64,000 bases of DNA from Deroplatys truncata (Eukaryota; Arthropoda; Insecta; Mantodea; Mantidae): NCBI GenBank assembly GCA_030765065.1, contig CM060984.1, forward strand, positions 99,925,488-99,989,487, given 5' to 3'. Each line of letters starts with the position of its first letter. Position 1 is the first letter of the stretch. Under the pieces are notes generated by a model that saw only the letters and a list, made by a program, of their open reading frames with translations, was not told the origin of the DNA and did not search any database. Positions 21,902 to 32,890 of this stretch are shown here, piece by piece. The position numbers and the translations under genes were made by a program.

Positions 21902-22799
21902 ACTTTCTCTACTACGTATAGTAAGTAGGGGAAGTATTGTATTCCACCCAAAAATTCGATACCGAGATTTCACCGGAAATACATGTTTTGAGACCCCTGA
22001 ATCCAAAAAAAGCATTTTTGGAAACATGTCCGTGTGTGTGTCTGTTTGTCTGTCTGTGAACAGCATAACTCAGAAACGAACAGTCGGATAAATACCAAAC
22101 ATGGTATTTAGGTTCAGTATCTTCCACAGATGCGACACAAAGGTATTCAAGAAAATCCCCCCACCCCAGGATACCCTTTACATGGAACATTTTTCGAAAA
22201 TTTTAATTTTCTCAAAAACGGATCCAACGATTTTGATTAAAATATCATATGTTTAAGATATTTTCATGACAAATAAAATGTATATCTTGAATTTTCTGGG
22301 AATGTCTCCAAAAGTGTTCTTCACTGTGAACGACTTTTGCATAACCGGTAAACCATAAGAGATAGAGAACATTTTACTTCACAAAAAATGTACATCGCGT
22401 TAAAATACACAATTTATGTCATATACATTTTTGTTGTCGAGTGAACCATTTTCGACATATTGCTTGTTATTCTCTTAAATTGTTCAATACTTATTTTCTT
22501 AAAAGGGAATTCGTTATTCAGTTTTTTGTCTTTGATACGCAATGAGTATTAATGTGTGGCAAAGGGAATGGTGCTGCACCTAGCAACCAGCTATTAAGAG
22601 ATATGTATATGCTTAAAGGCTATTGTATTTCTATATTGCCCTTGTAAATATATATTCCCCTTACATCTACAAGAAAGTTAGCAATAAGATAGAGTCTGCA
22701 AATGTTTTTCTCGATTAGCATGAAGCATATGGAGAATAAGCGTTTGTAAAAATAGTTTGTACAAGAGTAGAGAAAGTCATGTAAGTGTAACACATAAGA
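21902..22799 (-). mobile_element. Family H copy, full length, subtype A
   Basis: A complete minus copy of about 898 bp from ACTTTCTCTACTACGTATAG to AACACATAAGA. It keeps the A-tract region uninterrupted (TTCGTTATTCAGTTTTTTGTC) and so serves as an empty-site reference. Confidence 0.85.
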
Positions 22800-22821
22800 T
22801 TTTTCAAGTAGCTAGACGAAG

Positions 22822-23165
22822 ATTTACACAAGATTATTTCCCCCAACCTACCTTTTACTTGAAAAGTTTGTGGTAATTTTTATTTTTTTAAAAATGACTC
22901 ATTAGTTTTGATGAAATATCACATGTTTGAAATATTGACATGAAGAACAGGATACAGCTATATGTTGATATTTCTGTCTAAAGACTGTAAAGAACCCTCA
23001 ATTCTGACAATTTTTTATGATTATGAAACTATGTCAGATAGACGAAAACTCACCCCAAAAAAATGCAGAAATCATTCCAATGTGCAATTTGTCTTAAAAT
23101 AATTTTTGTAGCTTTAGCAATTTACGAGATATTTCCTGTTGGTGGTCAGGATTTTCCAGTATTAC
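22822..23165 (-). repeat. Old family H fragment
   Basis: A diverged minus fragment: CCCCCAACCTACCTTTTACTTG, AAAAATGACTC, GATGAAATATCACATG, TTTACGAGATATTTCCTGTT follow the family order without either terminus. Confidence 0.55.
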
Positions 23166-23744
23166 AATCCTCATACTTCTGAAATGTCATACGTCTTACC
23201 AGATTATGGTATCAAGTCCAGCATGCATAGAGCGAGCTTCTTTTTAAGCATTTGGCAGACGTACTTCTGTCGTGAAACTTCTAGTAGCTACAACAAAAAG
23301 AGTATTAAAACTGCACCTCCTAGAAACAAGGCCTGAGCATTGAAAAAAAAATTGCGGACAGAAAAGACCACCATAGCCGCCGCACGTCTTAAATTCGTCG
23401 TTACCTACCTACGTAACAAATAATGGTATATTATAAACTGCATAGTGCAAGGGAAAACATAGTGACTTGGTTTTCACATGCGAGAAAACGCATGGTACAC
23501 TGTGCCCAGATGTGTTAATCGCTTCTTTCCTCAGTCATTAGCACGCGAAACTCATTTTACACGCCTCAATTTATTTTATTTTCTGATGTCAAGCTCTTAT
23601 TTTTTTTGCAAAGTATGTCAGGTTATGATACTTACATGCCCAACAACATAAAGACGTTTGGTATAAGAAAGTTGTTCATAATTAGATACCGTTGCAATGT
23701 CTACCATACCTAAAATCGTGTTTTGATAATTAAGTATATGGAGA
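23166..23744. other. Unassigned sequence
   Basis: About 580 bp with no recognised repeat, coding signal or RNA gene. Confidence 0.4.
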
Positions 23745-24330
23745 ATGAGGTGATGGGATAAAAGTAAGTTGGAATATGGGGCTCCTAAATCTTTTTTTTT
23801 GTTTTGTTTTATTTTTGGCCAATTATAATATGAAGCACAAAGCCCTTTTTCACAATAGATAAGGTGCTAATGCAATACTTACTTAGTCTAAAGATTAACT
23901 GAGGTCAAATACCAACCTATTTATTCCAGATGGGCTAATGATATGAAGGTAAGTTAGGTTATGCGGCTCCAAAGCTTTTTTGCCAACTTCATTATGAAAC
24001 ACAAAACTCCTTTACAAGAATTTTTATATAACTTCTCATAAAATGCTAATGGAGTATTTACTTAGGTTAATGGAGGTAAGTTAAGTTACAGATTTGCTAA
24101 GCTTATTAGTCAATGTTATTACGAAAAAAATAAATTTTATGAAACAACTCCTGCTATCTACCTATAAGGTGTTAGTGTTTAGATATGTTGCTTACCTTAA
24201 TGAGCCACTCTGTGATACTTACCAACAGAATAAGAAGGTTATGTAACAATTAAGCAGATGATGTTATAGGGCTTGCTAATGGTATAATGACACACAAAGA
24301 GGTTTAGTAAGATGAAATTCCTCTCAATAA
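23745..24330 (+). repeat. Degenerate tandem repeat, units about 130-195 bp
   Basis: At least three decayed units share the order GGTAAGTTAGGTTATG-GGCTCC, then CTTTTTT-GCCAA, then ATTATGAAACACAAA-CTCCTTT, then AAGGTGCTAATG and TTACTTAG. Recognisable starts are near 23772, 23948 and 24077, with a fainter fourth unit from about 24230. Unit lengths differ through indels. It does not match other repeats in the window. Confidence 0.5.
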
Positions 24331-24850
24331 CTACAATGGTGAATTAAACCTGAAGAGTCACTACATGATAGTTAACAGAGATTATGAAGGTCATGGAAAG
24401 TTATTTCATTGCTACGAAAACACAAACAGTTGGCAGATTATTAAAGATAAATATTACACAATTTTTGTTTATCACAGAATTCTTGGTAGGACTGTACTTC
24501 CCTTTTGACCTAGATTCATTTCTTTTTCTCTTGTTCGTCTTTTGAAAATTTGAATATAGACGTTTTGTTTTGTCGATTGTAATTTCCCCGGCAGTTAGGA
24601 CTACAGCTATTTAACACCACACCTAGATCGTATTTATACGCGTACAAAAATGTGTTAAACTTCAATGCTGAAAAATGTACTTGTTGTATACTATTAAATA
24701 ATAACCGATTCACATCCTCATGTGTAAATTCAGTGCAAAGCAAACCACTGCCCGGTGGTCATATTGTCTATCGATTCAGGGTTTGTTTTCTAGATGTTAA
24801 TTGAAACCATTTCGGAAAATGTTTATCATGATCAACAAGAAAAAGAAAAA
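24331..24850. other. Unassigned sequence
   Basis: About 520 bp. A 75-codon minus frame (24516-24743) has a C-x3-C-like spacing (SCSPNC) but no recognisable domain; I do not call it a gene. Confidence 0.35.
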
Positions 24851-25688
24851 TCTTATGCGTAAATTCACATGAACTTTCTTTACCATCTTTCATTTATTAG
24901 TGGTATACAAATATTTTTACGTAAGTTTTGTTTTACTATCTACTTCAATTTCATGGAGATAAACCTTTCCGGAAATATCGGAATTACACATTTCGTTGTA
25001 TATGCAAAGGAATAGCGATAGTTAAATGTTTTAAAACTGGACGCTATATTCGGGCCTTAAAATTTCATACCTCTTTTCATGGCATACGAGAAACAACTGA
25101 AAATCGACAGGACTTAAAGAAACTGGCTAAAGAATTGCATAACTCGAACCATTTATAACGGATATATCGGAAATGGCTGATGACACAAAAAGGTTTTGTG
25201 TTATAAATATATCTACATTTTTTATGTAGTACATTTTCGTCTATCGCTTACCGTTTTACCAGTTATACAAGATTATACATAATTCCTTCCAAATGAAGGG
25301 GCCTGGACAAGTTATTCCAGAAAATTCAAGATATAAAGCTTGTTTGTCATGCAAATATCTTTAATACTGATATTTTGATAAAAACTTTAGAAAAATAAGA
25401 CATTTCAAAAGTTCCTCCATGTAAAAGGCAATTTGGGGCGGGGAAATTTTATTGAAAATCTTCGTGTTGTATCTTTGGAAGTTACTGAACTTAAATACCA
25501 CTTTGGTGTAGATCCGATTTTTCGTTTTTGAGTTATGCTGTTCGCAGAAACACAGACAGACAGATACATGGACCTTTTTCTAAAAATGCTTATTTTGTAT
25601 TCAGAGGTGTCAAAACATGTATTTCCTGTGAACTCTCAGTGTCGAATTTTTGGTACTCTACTTACTAGGTACATATTAGAGAAAGTAA
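24851..25688 (+). mobile_element. Family H copy, older subtype
   Basis: A plus copy of about 838 bp from TCTTATGCGTAAATTCACATG to TTAGAGAAAGT. The CA tract is reduced to CACAGACAGACAGATACATG. The internal spelling follows the older subtype. Confidence 0.75.
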
Positions 25689-25754
25689 TAATCGTTAAAA
25701 ACTTAAAGCTGGGGTAAAAACACCATCAGTTGTTTCTCAAAGCAATGTTATTGA

Positions 25755-26056
25755 TATAACCATAATCAAAATCATTATAGCCATTTTTCAGAAAATAAAA
25801 AATTTCCAAACTGTACATGTAAAGGGTAGCTTGGAGTGGGTGATTGGAAGACACTGAACTTAAATATCAAGTTTGGTGTTTATCCGACTTTTCATTTTTG
25901 ATTTAAGTTGTTCACAGACACCTACATGAACCTTTTTCTAAAAATGCATTTTTTGGATTCAGGGGGCCTCAAAATATGTATTTCTGATGCAATCTCTATA
26001 TCGATTTTTTGGGTAGAATGCAGTCCTTCACCTACTAAGTACGTGGTAGAGAAGGT
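25755..26056 (+). mobile_element. Family H copy, 3' third only
   Basis: It begins at AACCATAATCAAAATCATTATAGCC and ends with the hairpin CACCTACTAAGTACGTGGTAG and GAGAAGGT plus an A-run. The 5' two thirds are missing. Confidence 0.7.
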
Positions 26057-26450
26057 AAAAACGAATTTTTTAACGAATAGTTTGCAGAATAGATAGGAAA
26101 GTAAATTTCAGTGAGTAGAGAAACAGAGGTGCGCACTCAGATTATTTCCAAAAACATATATGGTGTAGCGTATCAGTGTAAGGGAATTATTTTTGTTTTA
26201 AGATTCGTCTTAAAAACTCACTTGAAATTTAATGCTCTACTCAAAATCTTGTATTTAATTTGTTTCAAACGGAATGTTTTAAAAACAATGAAGTCTTGTT
26301 TATAATATAATTTCAAACACGCTTGATGGGGCTTTAGTAAGATAAAGGACAATAGTAAGCATTTGTTACGTGATTTAAGCAGGCCAAATTTAAGCATTTT
26401 AAATATTAGATGTCTAACAGTTTGAAACTCCACGTTAACATTTAGCACCA
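26057..26450. other. Unassigned sequence
   Basis: About 390 bp of AT-rich DNA between a family H fragment and the left TIR-like end at 26451. Nothing recognised. Confidence 0.4.
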
Positions 26451-26744
26451 AGGGTGGGTTTCACCAACAACGATAATCTTATTTAACCCGGATAAAAGGT
26501 GTAAAAACCGCGTTTTGGTAAAACAAACCAAACCTGGATAAAGCTTTACCGGTCATTTTTCCACCGTTTACGGATCCAAATCGAATGCCAAAAGAAAAAT
26601 GGCAACGAGTTATGGATTTGGTTATGGAGAACAACAGATATGAAGGTAGCGATGATGAATATGTGCAGAGAGAATAGATCAGAGAGCGGAGCAAATATTA
26701 TTTCAATGTGCCTACCTGTATTAAGATGTAAGATTTTGTGACGT

Positions 26745-26965
26745 GGCTCCGTCTCTCATAGCAACCCGCAGACTGCCTTGTATGCACTGCCTCTGTGTCG
26801 AGTGGCCAGCATTCTTGCTTTTAGGGTCCAGAGGTCCAGGGTTCGAATCCCGTTTAGGGTGTAGAATTGTTTTTTTAATTAGAATGTTTCCCCACCCGCC
26901 ACAGAGTCTGGATGTAGGCATGTGGGAGTGTATAATACGTTTCAAGATAGAAATAATTGAGACCT
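26745..26965 (+). mobile_element. tRNA-headed SINE, TCGAGTGG family
   Basis: The head reads CTCTGTGTCGAGTGGCCAGC and contains an exact B box GGTTCGAATCC (26840-26850), followed by a T-run, AATTAGAATGTTTCC and CACCCGCC. The same family occurs in minus orientation at 32740-32890 and 38190-38325. Confidence 0.7.
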
Positions 26966-27179
26966 AACGTTAAATAACCTACAGTAAACGAGCTGTTTCT
27001 CAAGTCAACGCCCCGATACGATTATAAAAATTATAGGGGGTTATACAAGTGAAATTTAAAAAAAACTGTCCTCTATTTCTGAAAAAAGAGCAAGATTTGG
27101 AATTCCTGTTTTAACATGTAAACAGTTAAGGATGGGGCAGTATTTTTAACACTTAAACGATATCAGTTTAATTATATAA

Positions 27180-28130
27180 TAAAAAATATAATAACAACCT
27201 GCCTTAAAGCAATATGTGTATAATATATATAATGTATGTAACAGTCATTGTTTTATGTTTATTTTATTATGTGCATGTATAATAATGTTATGTGAATGTA
27301 TTATGCAATTTAACAATGTACAGCTGTGAGAATAGAAGCAAGCTGCTTTCCTTAGCAAACAGAATTATAAAATAGAAGCCGAAAGTTGCTAACAATGAGG
27401 TAACCTTGAGGCAATAATGAATTGGAAAGTTTAATAAAGGCTTCTAGTAATTCTTGGAACAATAATGTAATATTTAAAACAGTTTATAAATAGCCAATCA
27501 GCAACTAGAAAAAGCTTAAGTTAAATAAAAGTATTCTATTGGAGTATGCTTAGCCAATCAGAGATTTAAAATAGGGAAAAAGTTCAAATTCAAGCGGCAG
27601 ACGCTACAAAACAGCGTTCCCAACCAAACGCTAGAATACAGCGTATTCAGTGTGAGACATAATAAATTCATTACGGCGTGAGTAATATAACGTTTACGTG
27701 TTATAAAGTACAATTAACAATAATCTCACAGCTCTACAGTAGGATACATCAGTGAAGTGTTATTTAATCATGTGAAAGATTAATAAAACGAAGTTAAATA
27801 CTATTATAATTTTTGTAAGCCTTCATTCTTTAGCCACACCAAGCCCTGCTAAGAGATACGTGTTTCTGCAAATTAATACTGACGCAGCCGAGGCAAACGC
27901 ACATATATAATATTTAAATAAACATTAAATACAAAGTTGATTATTTTAAAAGTGGAGCGAAGGCCACCGGAAACTTTGTATTGTACGTGGGGCGAACACT
28001 CCAAGAAACATATCTGCCGCAATACGTGGTGCAATCACAACAAATAAACATTTTCAAGTTTGGCTCCCATACGTGGGGCTACAACAATCTCAAAGCAATT
28101 GCACTAATAAAGAAGATTTGTGCACAGAAG
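27180..28130 (+). mobile_element. Possible LTR plus leader of a retroelement fragment
   Basis: The stretch 27215-27740 has LTR-like composition: it opens TGTATAATATATATAATG, contains TATAAATAGCCAATCAGC and a second CCAATCAG, and several AATAAA-type signals. Downstream, TTGGCTCCCATACGTGGGGC (28055-28074) resembles the tRNA-Lys primer-binding site TGGCGCCCAACGTGGGGC with a mismatch and an insertion. No gag or pol follows and no second LTR is present. Weak call. Confidence 0.25.
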
Positions 28131-28586
28131 GATCTAACCTCTATTTCCCTACTCCATCGTGTACTGTCTCTCCCGGTACAGTTCACTGCTTGTTTACAGA
28201 CCACAATTGTTTGTCTACTGTTTCATTCTCGACAAATTTATGGCACAATAAAATATAAGCGAACTTTCGGTTTCCATCTCCTCTCTTCCTTTCCACAGCC
28301 TACATGCTTGTATCTATGTCTTTATCAAACACCCTGTGTGACCGTACAATTAAGTGCATTAAATTATTTCACATATGATAGGCTAATTTCTGACCCAAAG
28401 ATACCATTGTATTCATATGAGTGCAGGGTAGTTTGCAAACTGCAGAACTTCAAAAGCAGAACACCTTTGTCTATGCTTCAATCAAACGCAATTTTGATTT
28501 TCGACATGCACAGGAAAACGCGCCAAACGGAAGCAGCGGACAGCATTTCTCGCTTATTATGTATGAGAAATTGCTGGTTCGTATAA
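27981..28586 (+). other. Unassigned 201-codon open frame
   Basis: The longest open frame in the window. The predicted product begins MYVGRTLQETYLPQYVVQ and has a hydrophobic middle (about residues 60-125). I recognise no domain, signal peptide or cysteine pattern. It overlaps the LTR-like leader and ends inside the TIR-bounded block. In DNA of this composition a frame this long is uncommon but not impossible. It could be a relic of an element-encoded protein. Confidence 0.2.
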
Positions 28587-28809
28587 CACGCATAAATCAA
28601 AGCTACGATTTCTTTACCTGGGTTTGCAAACTCGCGAAACGTGCTTCTATGTTCCAGCGATAAAGACGTATATCTAGGTTAACATAAACCACAAGAATAC
28701 GAAAAATTATCGCTGTTGGTGAAACCGGCCCTTAATGGTGATAGATATGTTTATACCTCCTGTAGATGCAGGTTCTGCTAACTACAAGAGGTGTGGGGGA
28801 AGTACTTAC

Positions 28810-28918
28810 GTGGAATAACCTTTAACGCGTCACTGAGCATCGCGACGTCTCCGCCTTGACACTGCGTGGGGAAGGACAGATGTCCCTCCGTGCAACAACT
28901 CACTATGTCGCCATTAAT
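28810..28918 (-). CDS. Probable internal coding exon of a host gene
   Basis: On the minus strand a pyrimidine-rich tract TGTTGTTTTTCTTCAG (28934-28919) precedes a 109-bp block that ends ...ATTCCAC and is followed by GTAAGTACTT (28809-28800), a near-consensus splice donor. Only one of the three forward frames is open. It begins INGDIVSCCTEGHLSFPTQC and ends SDALKVIP, 36 codons plus one base. The opposite strand has stops. GC content is clearly above that of the flanks, as expected for selected coding DNA. I do not recognise the protein. If real, the surrounding tens of kilobases are introns of a minus-strand gene. Confidence 0.6.
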
Positions 28919-29209
28919 CTGAAGAAAAACAACAAAATAAGTTGATAACTAATTCCACTCTACATCCTCTTTTCTCTGCTCAAGAATAAGAGAGACGTAG
29001 GATCGAACAAAGGACTGCTGTTATTAATTTCGTACATTTAAGGGTAGATTAAAAGTCGACAAGTTAAATCTGCTAAATTCATAACCCATTGTCTCAGAAA
29101 TTAATTAAGATATCAGATTGAAATGTTTACGGGATGTAGATGCTTGCCTTTTAAGTTCACTAATCCACTTTCACCCAATAAGCTTGTTTATTAAGAGAGA
29201 TATTATATT
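28919..29209. other. Putative intron sequence upstream of the exon
   Basis: About 290 bp between the splice acceptor and the next family H copy. Nothing else recognised. Confidence 0.4.
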
Positions 29210-29937
29210 ACTTTCTCTACTACGTATAGTAAGTAGGGGAAGTATTGTATTCCACCCAAAAATTCGATACCGAGATTTCGCCGGAAATACATGTTTTGAG
29301 ACCCTCTGAATCCAAAAAAGAGCATTTTTGGAAATATGTCCGTGTGTGTGTCTGTGTGTCTGTGAACAGCATAACTAAGAAACGAACATTCGGATGATCA
29401 CCAAACTTGGTATTTAGGTTAAGTATCTTCCAGAGATGCGACACGACGGTTTTCAAGAAAATCCCCCACCCCAGATTACCCTTTTCAGGGAACATTTTTC
29501 GAAAATCTTAATTTTCTCAAAAATGGCTCTAACGATTTTCATTAAAGTATCGTATGTTTAAGATATTTTCAAGACAAATAAAATGTATATTTTGAATTTT
29601 CTGGGAATGTCTCCAAAAGTATTCTTCATTGTGAATGACTTTTGCATAACTGGTAAACCATAAGAAATAGACAAACTTTTACTACACAAAAAATGTAGAT
29701 CGTGTTAAAATACACAACTTATGTCATGTGCATTTGTTTTGTTGAGTGAACCGTTTTCGAGATATTGCTTGTTATTCCCTTAAATTTTTCAATACTTATT
29801 TTCTTAAATGGAAATTCGTTATTCATTTTTTTTGTCTTGGATATGCAAAGAGTATTAAACTGTGGCAAAGAGAATGGTGCTGGGCATAGCAACCAGTTAT
29901 TAAGAGATATTCCTATGCTTAAAGGCTATGTATTTTT

Positions 29938-30074
29938 ACTTTCTCTACTACGTATAATAAGTAGGGGAAATATTGCATTCCACCCAAAAATTCGATACCG
30001 AGATTTCACCGGAAATACATGTTTTGAGACCTCCTGAATCCAAAAAAAGCATTTTTGGAAACATGTCCGTGTGT

Positions 30075-30117
<43 letters not shown>

Positions 30118-31722
30118 TGTGTGTGTGTCTGTGTGTGTGTGTGTCTGTGAACAGCATAACTCAAAAACGAACAGTCGGATAAACACCAAACTTGGTATTT
30201 AGGTTCAGTATCTTCCAGCGATGCGACACTAAGGTTTTCAAAAAAATACCCCCACCCCAGACTACCCTTTACATGGAACATTTTTCGGAAATTTTAATTT
30301 TCTCAAAAATGGCTCTAACGATTTTGATGAAAACATTATATGTTTAAGATAATGTCATGAGAAATGAAATGTATATCTCGAATTTTCTGGAAATATCTCC
30401 AAAAGTATTCTTCATTGTGAACGACTTTTGCATAACTGGTAAACCATAAGAGATAGACAAAATTTTACTACACAAAAAATGTAGATCGCGTTAAAATACA
30501 CAACTTATGTCATATACATTTCTTTTGTTGAGTGAACTGTTTTCGAGATATTGCTTGTTATTTCCTTAAATTTTCCAATACTTATACTTTTTCTCAAATT
30601 CGTTATTAACTACTTTCTCTACTAGGTATAGTAAGTAGGGGAAGTATTGCATTCCACCCAAAAATTCGATACCGAGATTTCACCGGAAATACATGTTTTG
30701 AGACCTCCTGAATCCAAAAAAAGAATTTTTGGAAACATGTCCGTGTGTGTGCATGTGTGTGTGTGTGTGTCTGTGTGTGTGTCTGTGTGTGTGTGTCTGT
30801 GAACAGCATAACTCAAAAACTAACAGTCGGATAAACACCAAACTTGGTATTTACGTTCAGTATCTTCCAGAGATGCGACGCAAAGATTTTCAAGAAAATC
30901 CCCCCACCCCAGACTACCCTTTACATGGAACATTTTTCGAAAATTTTAATTTTCTCAAAAATGGCTCTAACGATTTGATGAAAATATCATATGTTTAAGA
31001 TAATGTCATGAGAAATGAAATGTATATCTCGAAATTTCTGGGAATGTCTCCAAAAGTATTCTTCATTATGAACGACTTTTGCATAACTGGTATACCATAA
31101 GAGAGAGACAAAATTTTACTACACAAAAAATGTAGATCGCGTTAAAATACACAACTTATATCATATACATTTTTTTTGTTGAGTGAACCGTTTTCGAGAT
31201 ATTGCTTGTTATTTCCTTAAATTTTCCAATACTTATACTTTTTCTCAAATTCGTTATTCATTTTTTTATGTCCTGGACATGCAAAGAGAATGGAATGCGC
31301 CACATAGCAACCAGCGATAAAATATTTGACTATCGCTTAAAAGCTACCATATTCCCCTTGCATCTACAAGAAAATTACCAATAAGTTTGACATCTCGATA
31401 TCTCGATTAATATGAAGCATATGGAGAATAGGCGTTTGTAAAAATAGATTGTACAAGAGTAGAGAAAGTCATGTGAGTGTAACACATCAGATTTTTTTTT
31501 GTCCTGGACATGCAAAGAGAATGGAATGCGCCACATAGCAACCAGCGTTAAAATATTTGACTATCGCTTAAAAGCTACCATATTCCCTTTGCATCTACAA
31601 GAAAATTACCAATAAGATTGACAACTCGATATCTCGATTAACATGAAGCATATGGAGAATAGGCGTTTGTAAAAATAGTTTGTACAAGAGTAGAGAAAGT
31701 CATGTGAGTGTAACACATCAGA
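29938..31722 (-). mobile_element. Family H middle copy of the nest
   Basis: A minus subtype B copy in two pieces, 29938-30611 and 31492-31722. The first ends CTCAAATTCGTTATTAAC; the second resumes TTTTTTTTGTCCTGGACATGC and ends AACACATCAGA. Uninterrupted copies read TTCGTTATTCATTTTTTTTGTCC. It carries a long TG/CTGT microsatellite (30070-30148). Confidence 0.85.
30612..31491 (-). mobile_element. Family H innermost copy of the nest
   Basis: A complete minus subtype B copy of about 880 bp, from ACTTTCTCTACTAGGTATAG to AACACATCAGA, with its own TG/CTGT tract (30744-30799). It sits in the same internal homopolymer used by the plus-strand nested copy at 19462. Confidence 0.85.
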
Positions 31723-32224
31723 TTTTTATATTGCCGTTGCAAATACAAAACAAGGGGAACATAGTACGCCTTAAGAGATAGTCAAATATTTTTAGAACTG
31801 GTCGCTATGTGTAAAATGTAATTCTCTTTGTCAAAAGATCGTTTCTGTAAATGTTTATCTCGATTAATATGAAATAAATGCAGAATAAGAGTTTGTAGAA
31901 ATAGTTTGTATAAGATTAGAGAAAGTCATGTGAGTGTAACACAGATTTTGTTTAAACTTTATCTGCAATTATTTCTTTTAAATAACCAGGCATCTTGTTA
32001 ACACCAAAGTAGATCCACAACAGCACTAAGAGATTGTTTTTATCATTCTAAAATTTAATTTAGGTATCTTTAATAGTTTCTGAGAAAACGAGTGATTTAT
32101 ACCAGAAAATATATTCACAGAAAAAGCAGTTCAAAACAAAAATGGATAAAAAACCTAGCATACATTTGCAAATAAAGAAACCACATGGCTTGAGTACACA
32201 GACTTTGTCATACTTATAGGTATA

Positions 32225-32660
32225 GACTATACAGCGGAGGGGATACCTAACGGTCTGGATGAATTAAAGGAACCACAGGAGGCTACAGGCTGCAGGTAGA
32301 CAGGACAAGGCACGCGGTGGTACCTAACAGTTCAAGGCCTGAAGACCCGTCCCACTGCTGGAGCTGCCTAGAGACGGCGATGAACGACCCCTCGACCAAG
32401 CAGCCCTCTAGTGTCCCCGGGGCGTACTCTTTCCTTTGAGCAAGTATTTGCGCCATCTGCCCGGCACTGCCAAACGCTACGAAACCTAGAAGCACACTTG
32501 AAAGATGAGAAGGAAGCGGAATGAAAGGGAAAAGATAGAAAGGAAACCGACAAGGGAAAACTACGAAAAACCCAAGATCAGAGTGGGCGGTCGAGGGAAT
32601 CGAACCCAGTGCCTCCCTTATGCGAACCTCACACGTTACCGAGGAGTCAACTCGCTCGGT
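32225..32660 (-). mobile_element. tRNA-headed SINE, intact relative of the interrupted copy
   Basis: The minus strand begins CACCGAGCGAGTTGACTCCT and GTAACGTGTGAGGTTCGCAT, with B box GGGTTCGATTCC (plus strand 32595-32606), then CTTGGGTTTTTCGTAGTTTT. A long GC-richer body follows. It shares the head with 17565-18075 but not the distal body. It provides the empty site for the SINE inserted at 37585. Confidence 0.75.
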
Positions 32661-32739
32661 GTTTCATTTATGTAGGCAGCTTTAATTTCTGTGCTCATTG
32701 ATTTTAGAAACAACTTCTGGTTTTTACTGATTTTCATCT

Positions 32740-32890
32740 GCAAACGCATTCACATTTATATTTCCAGATTCTGCGGAAGGCAGGGAATGATTCTAATTAA
32801 AGAAAAAATCCCCCACCCCACTCGGGAATTAAACACGGGAGCCAGAAAAGCCAGAACGCTGACCACTCGACTACAGAGGCAGTCTCACAA
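32740..32890 (-). mobile_element. tRNA-headed SINE fragment, TCGAGTGG family
   Basis: The minus strand reads GCCTCTGTAGTCGAGTGGTC and a degraded B box (GTTTAATTCCC), then GTGGGGTGGGGGATTTTTTC and AATTAGAATCATTCC, matching 26785-26890. Confidence 0.65.

Larger units (their letters stand above)
26451..28733. mobile_element. TIR-bounded block (possible PIF/Harbinger-like element)
   Basis: The left end AGGGTGGGTTTCACCAACA, then CGATAAT, is repeated inverted at the right end (28702-28733, reading AGGGCCGGTTTCACCAACAG and CGATAAT on the minus strand). A GGGCCGGTTTCACCAA-type terminus is commonly seen in PIF/Harbinger-like elements. The expected 3-bp TWA duplication is not preserved (CAA left, TTA right). 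No transposase was found inside; a short frame near 26587 (MPKEKWQRVMDL) is the only hint. The interior holds a SINE and an LTR-like stretch. Confidence 0.45.
29210..31945 (-). mobile_element. Family H outer host of a three-level nest
   Basis: A minus copy in two pieces, 29210-29937 and 31723-31945. The first ends AAAGGCTATGTATTTT; the second resumes TATTGCCGTTGCAAATACAA and ends GAGAAAGTCATGTGAGTGTAA. The uninterrupted homologue at 35981-36934 reads GGCTCCTGTATTTCTATATTGC across the junction, proving continuity. Confidence 0.85.

Noticed and set aside
32283..32553. Overlapping 61-70-codon minus frames, repeated at 37345-37608
   Set aside because: They lie in a SINE body; their similarity reflects the segmental duplication, not protein conservation.
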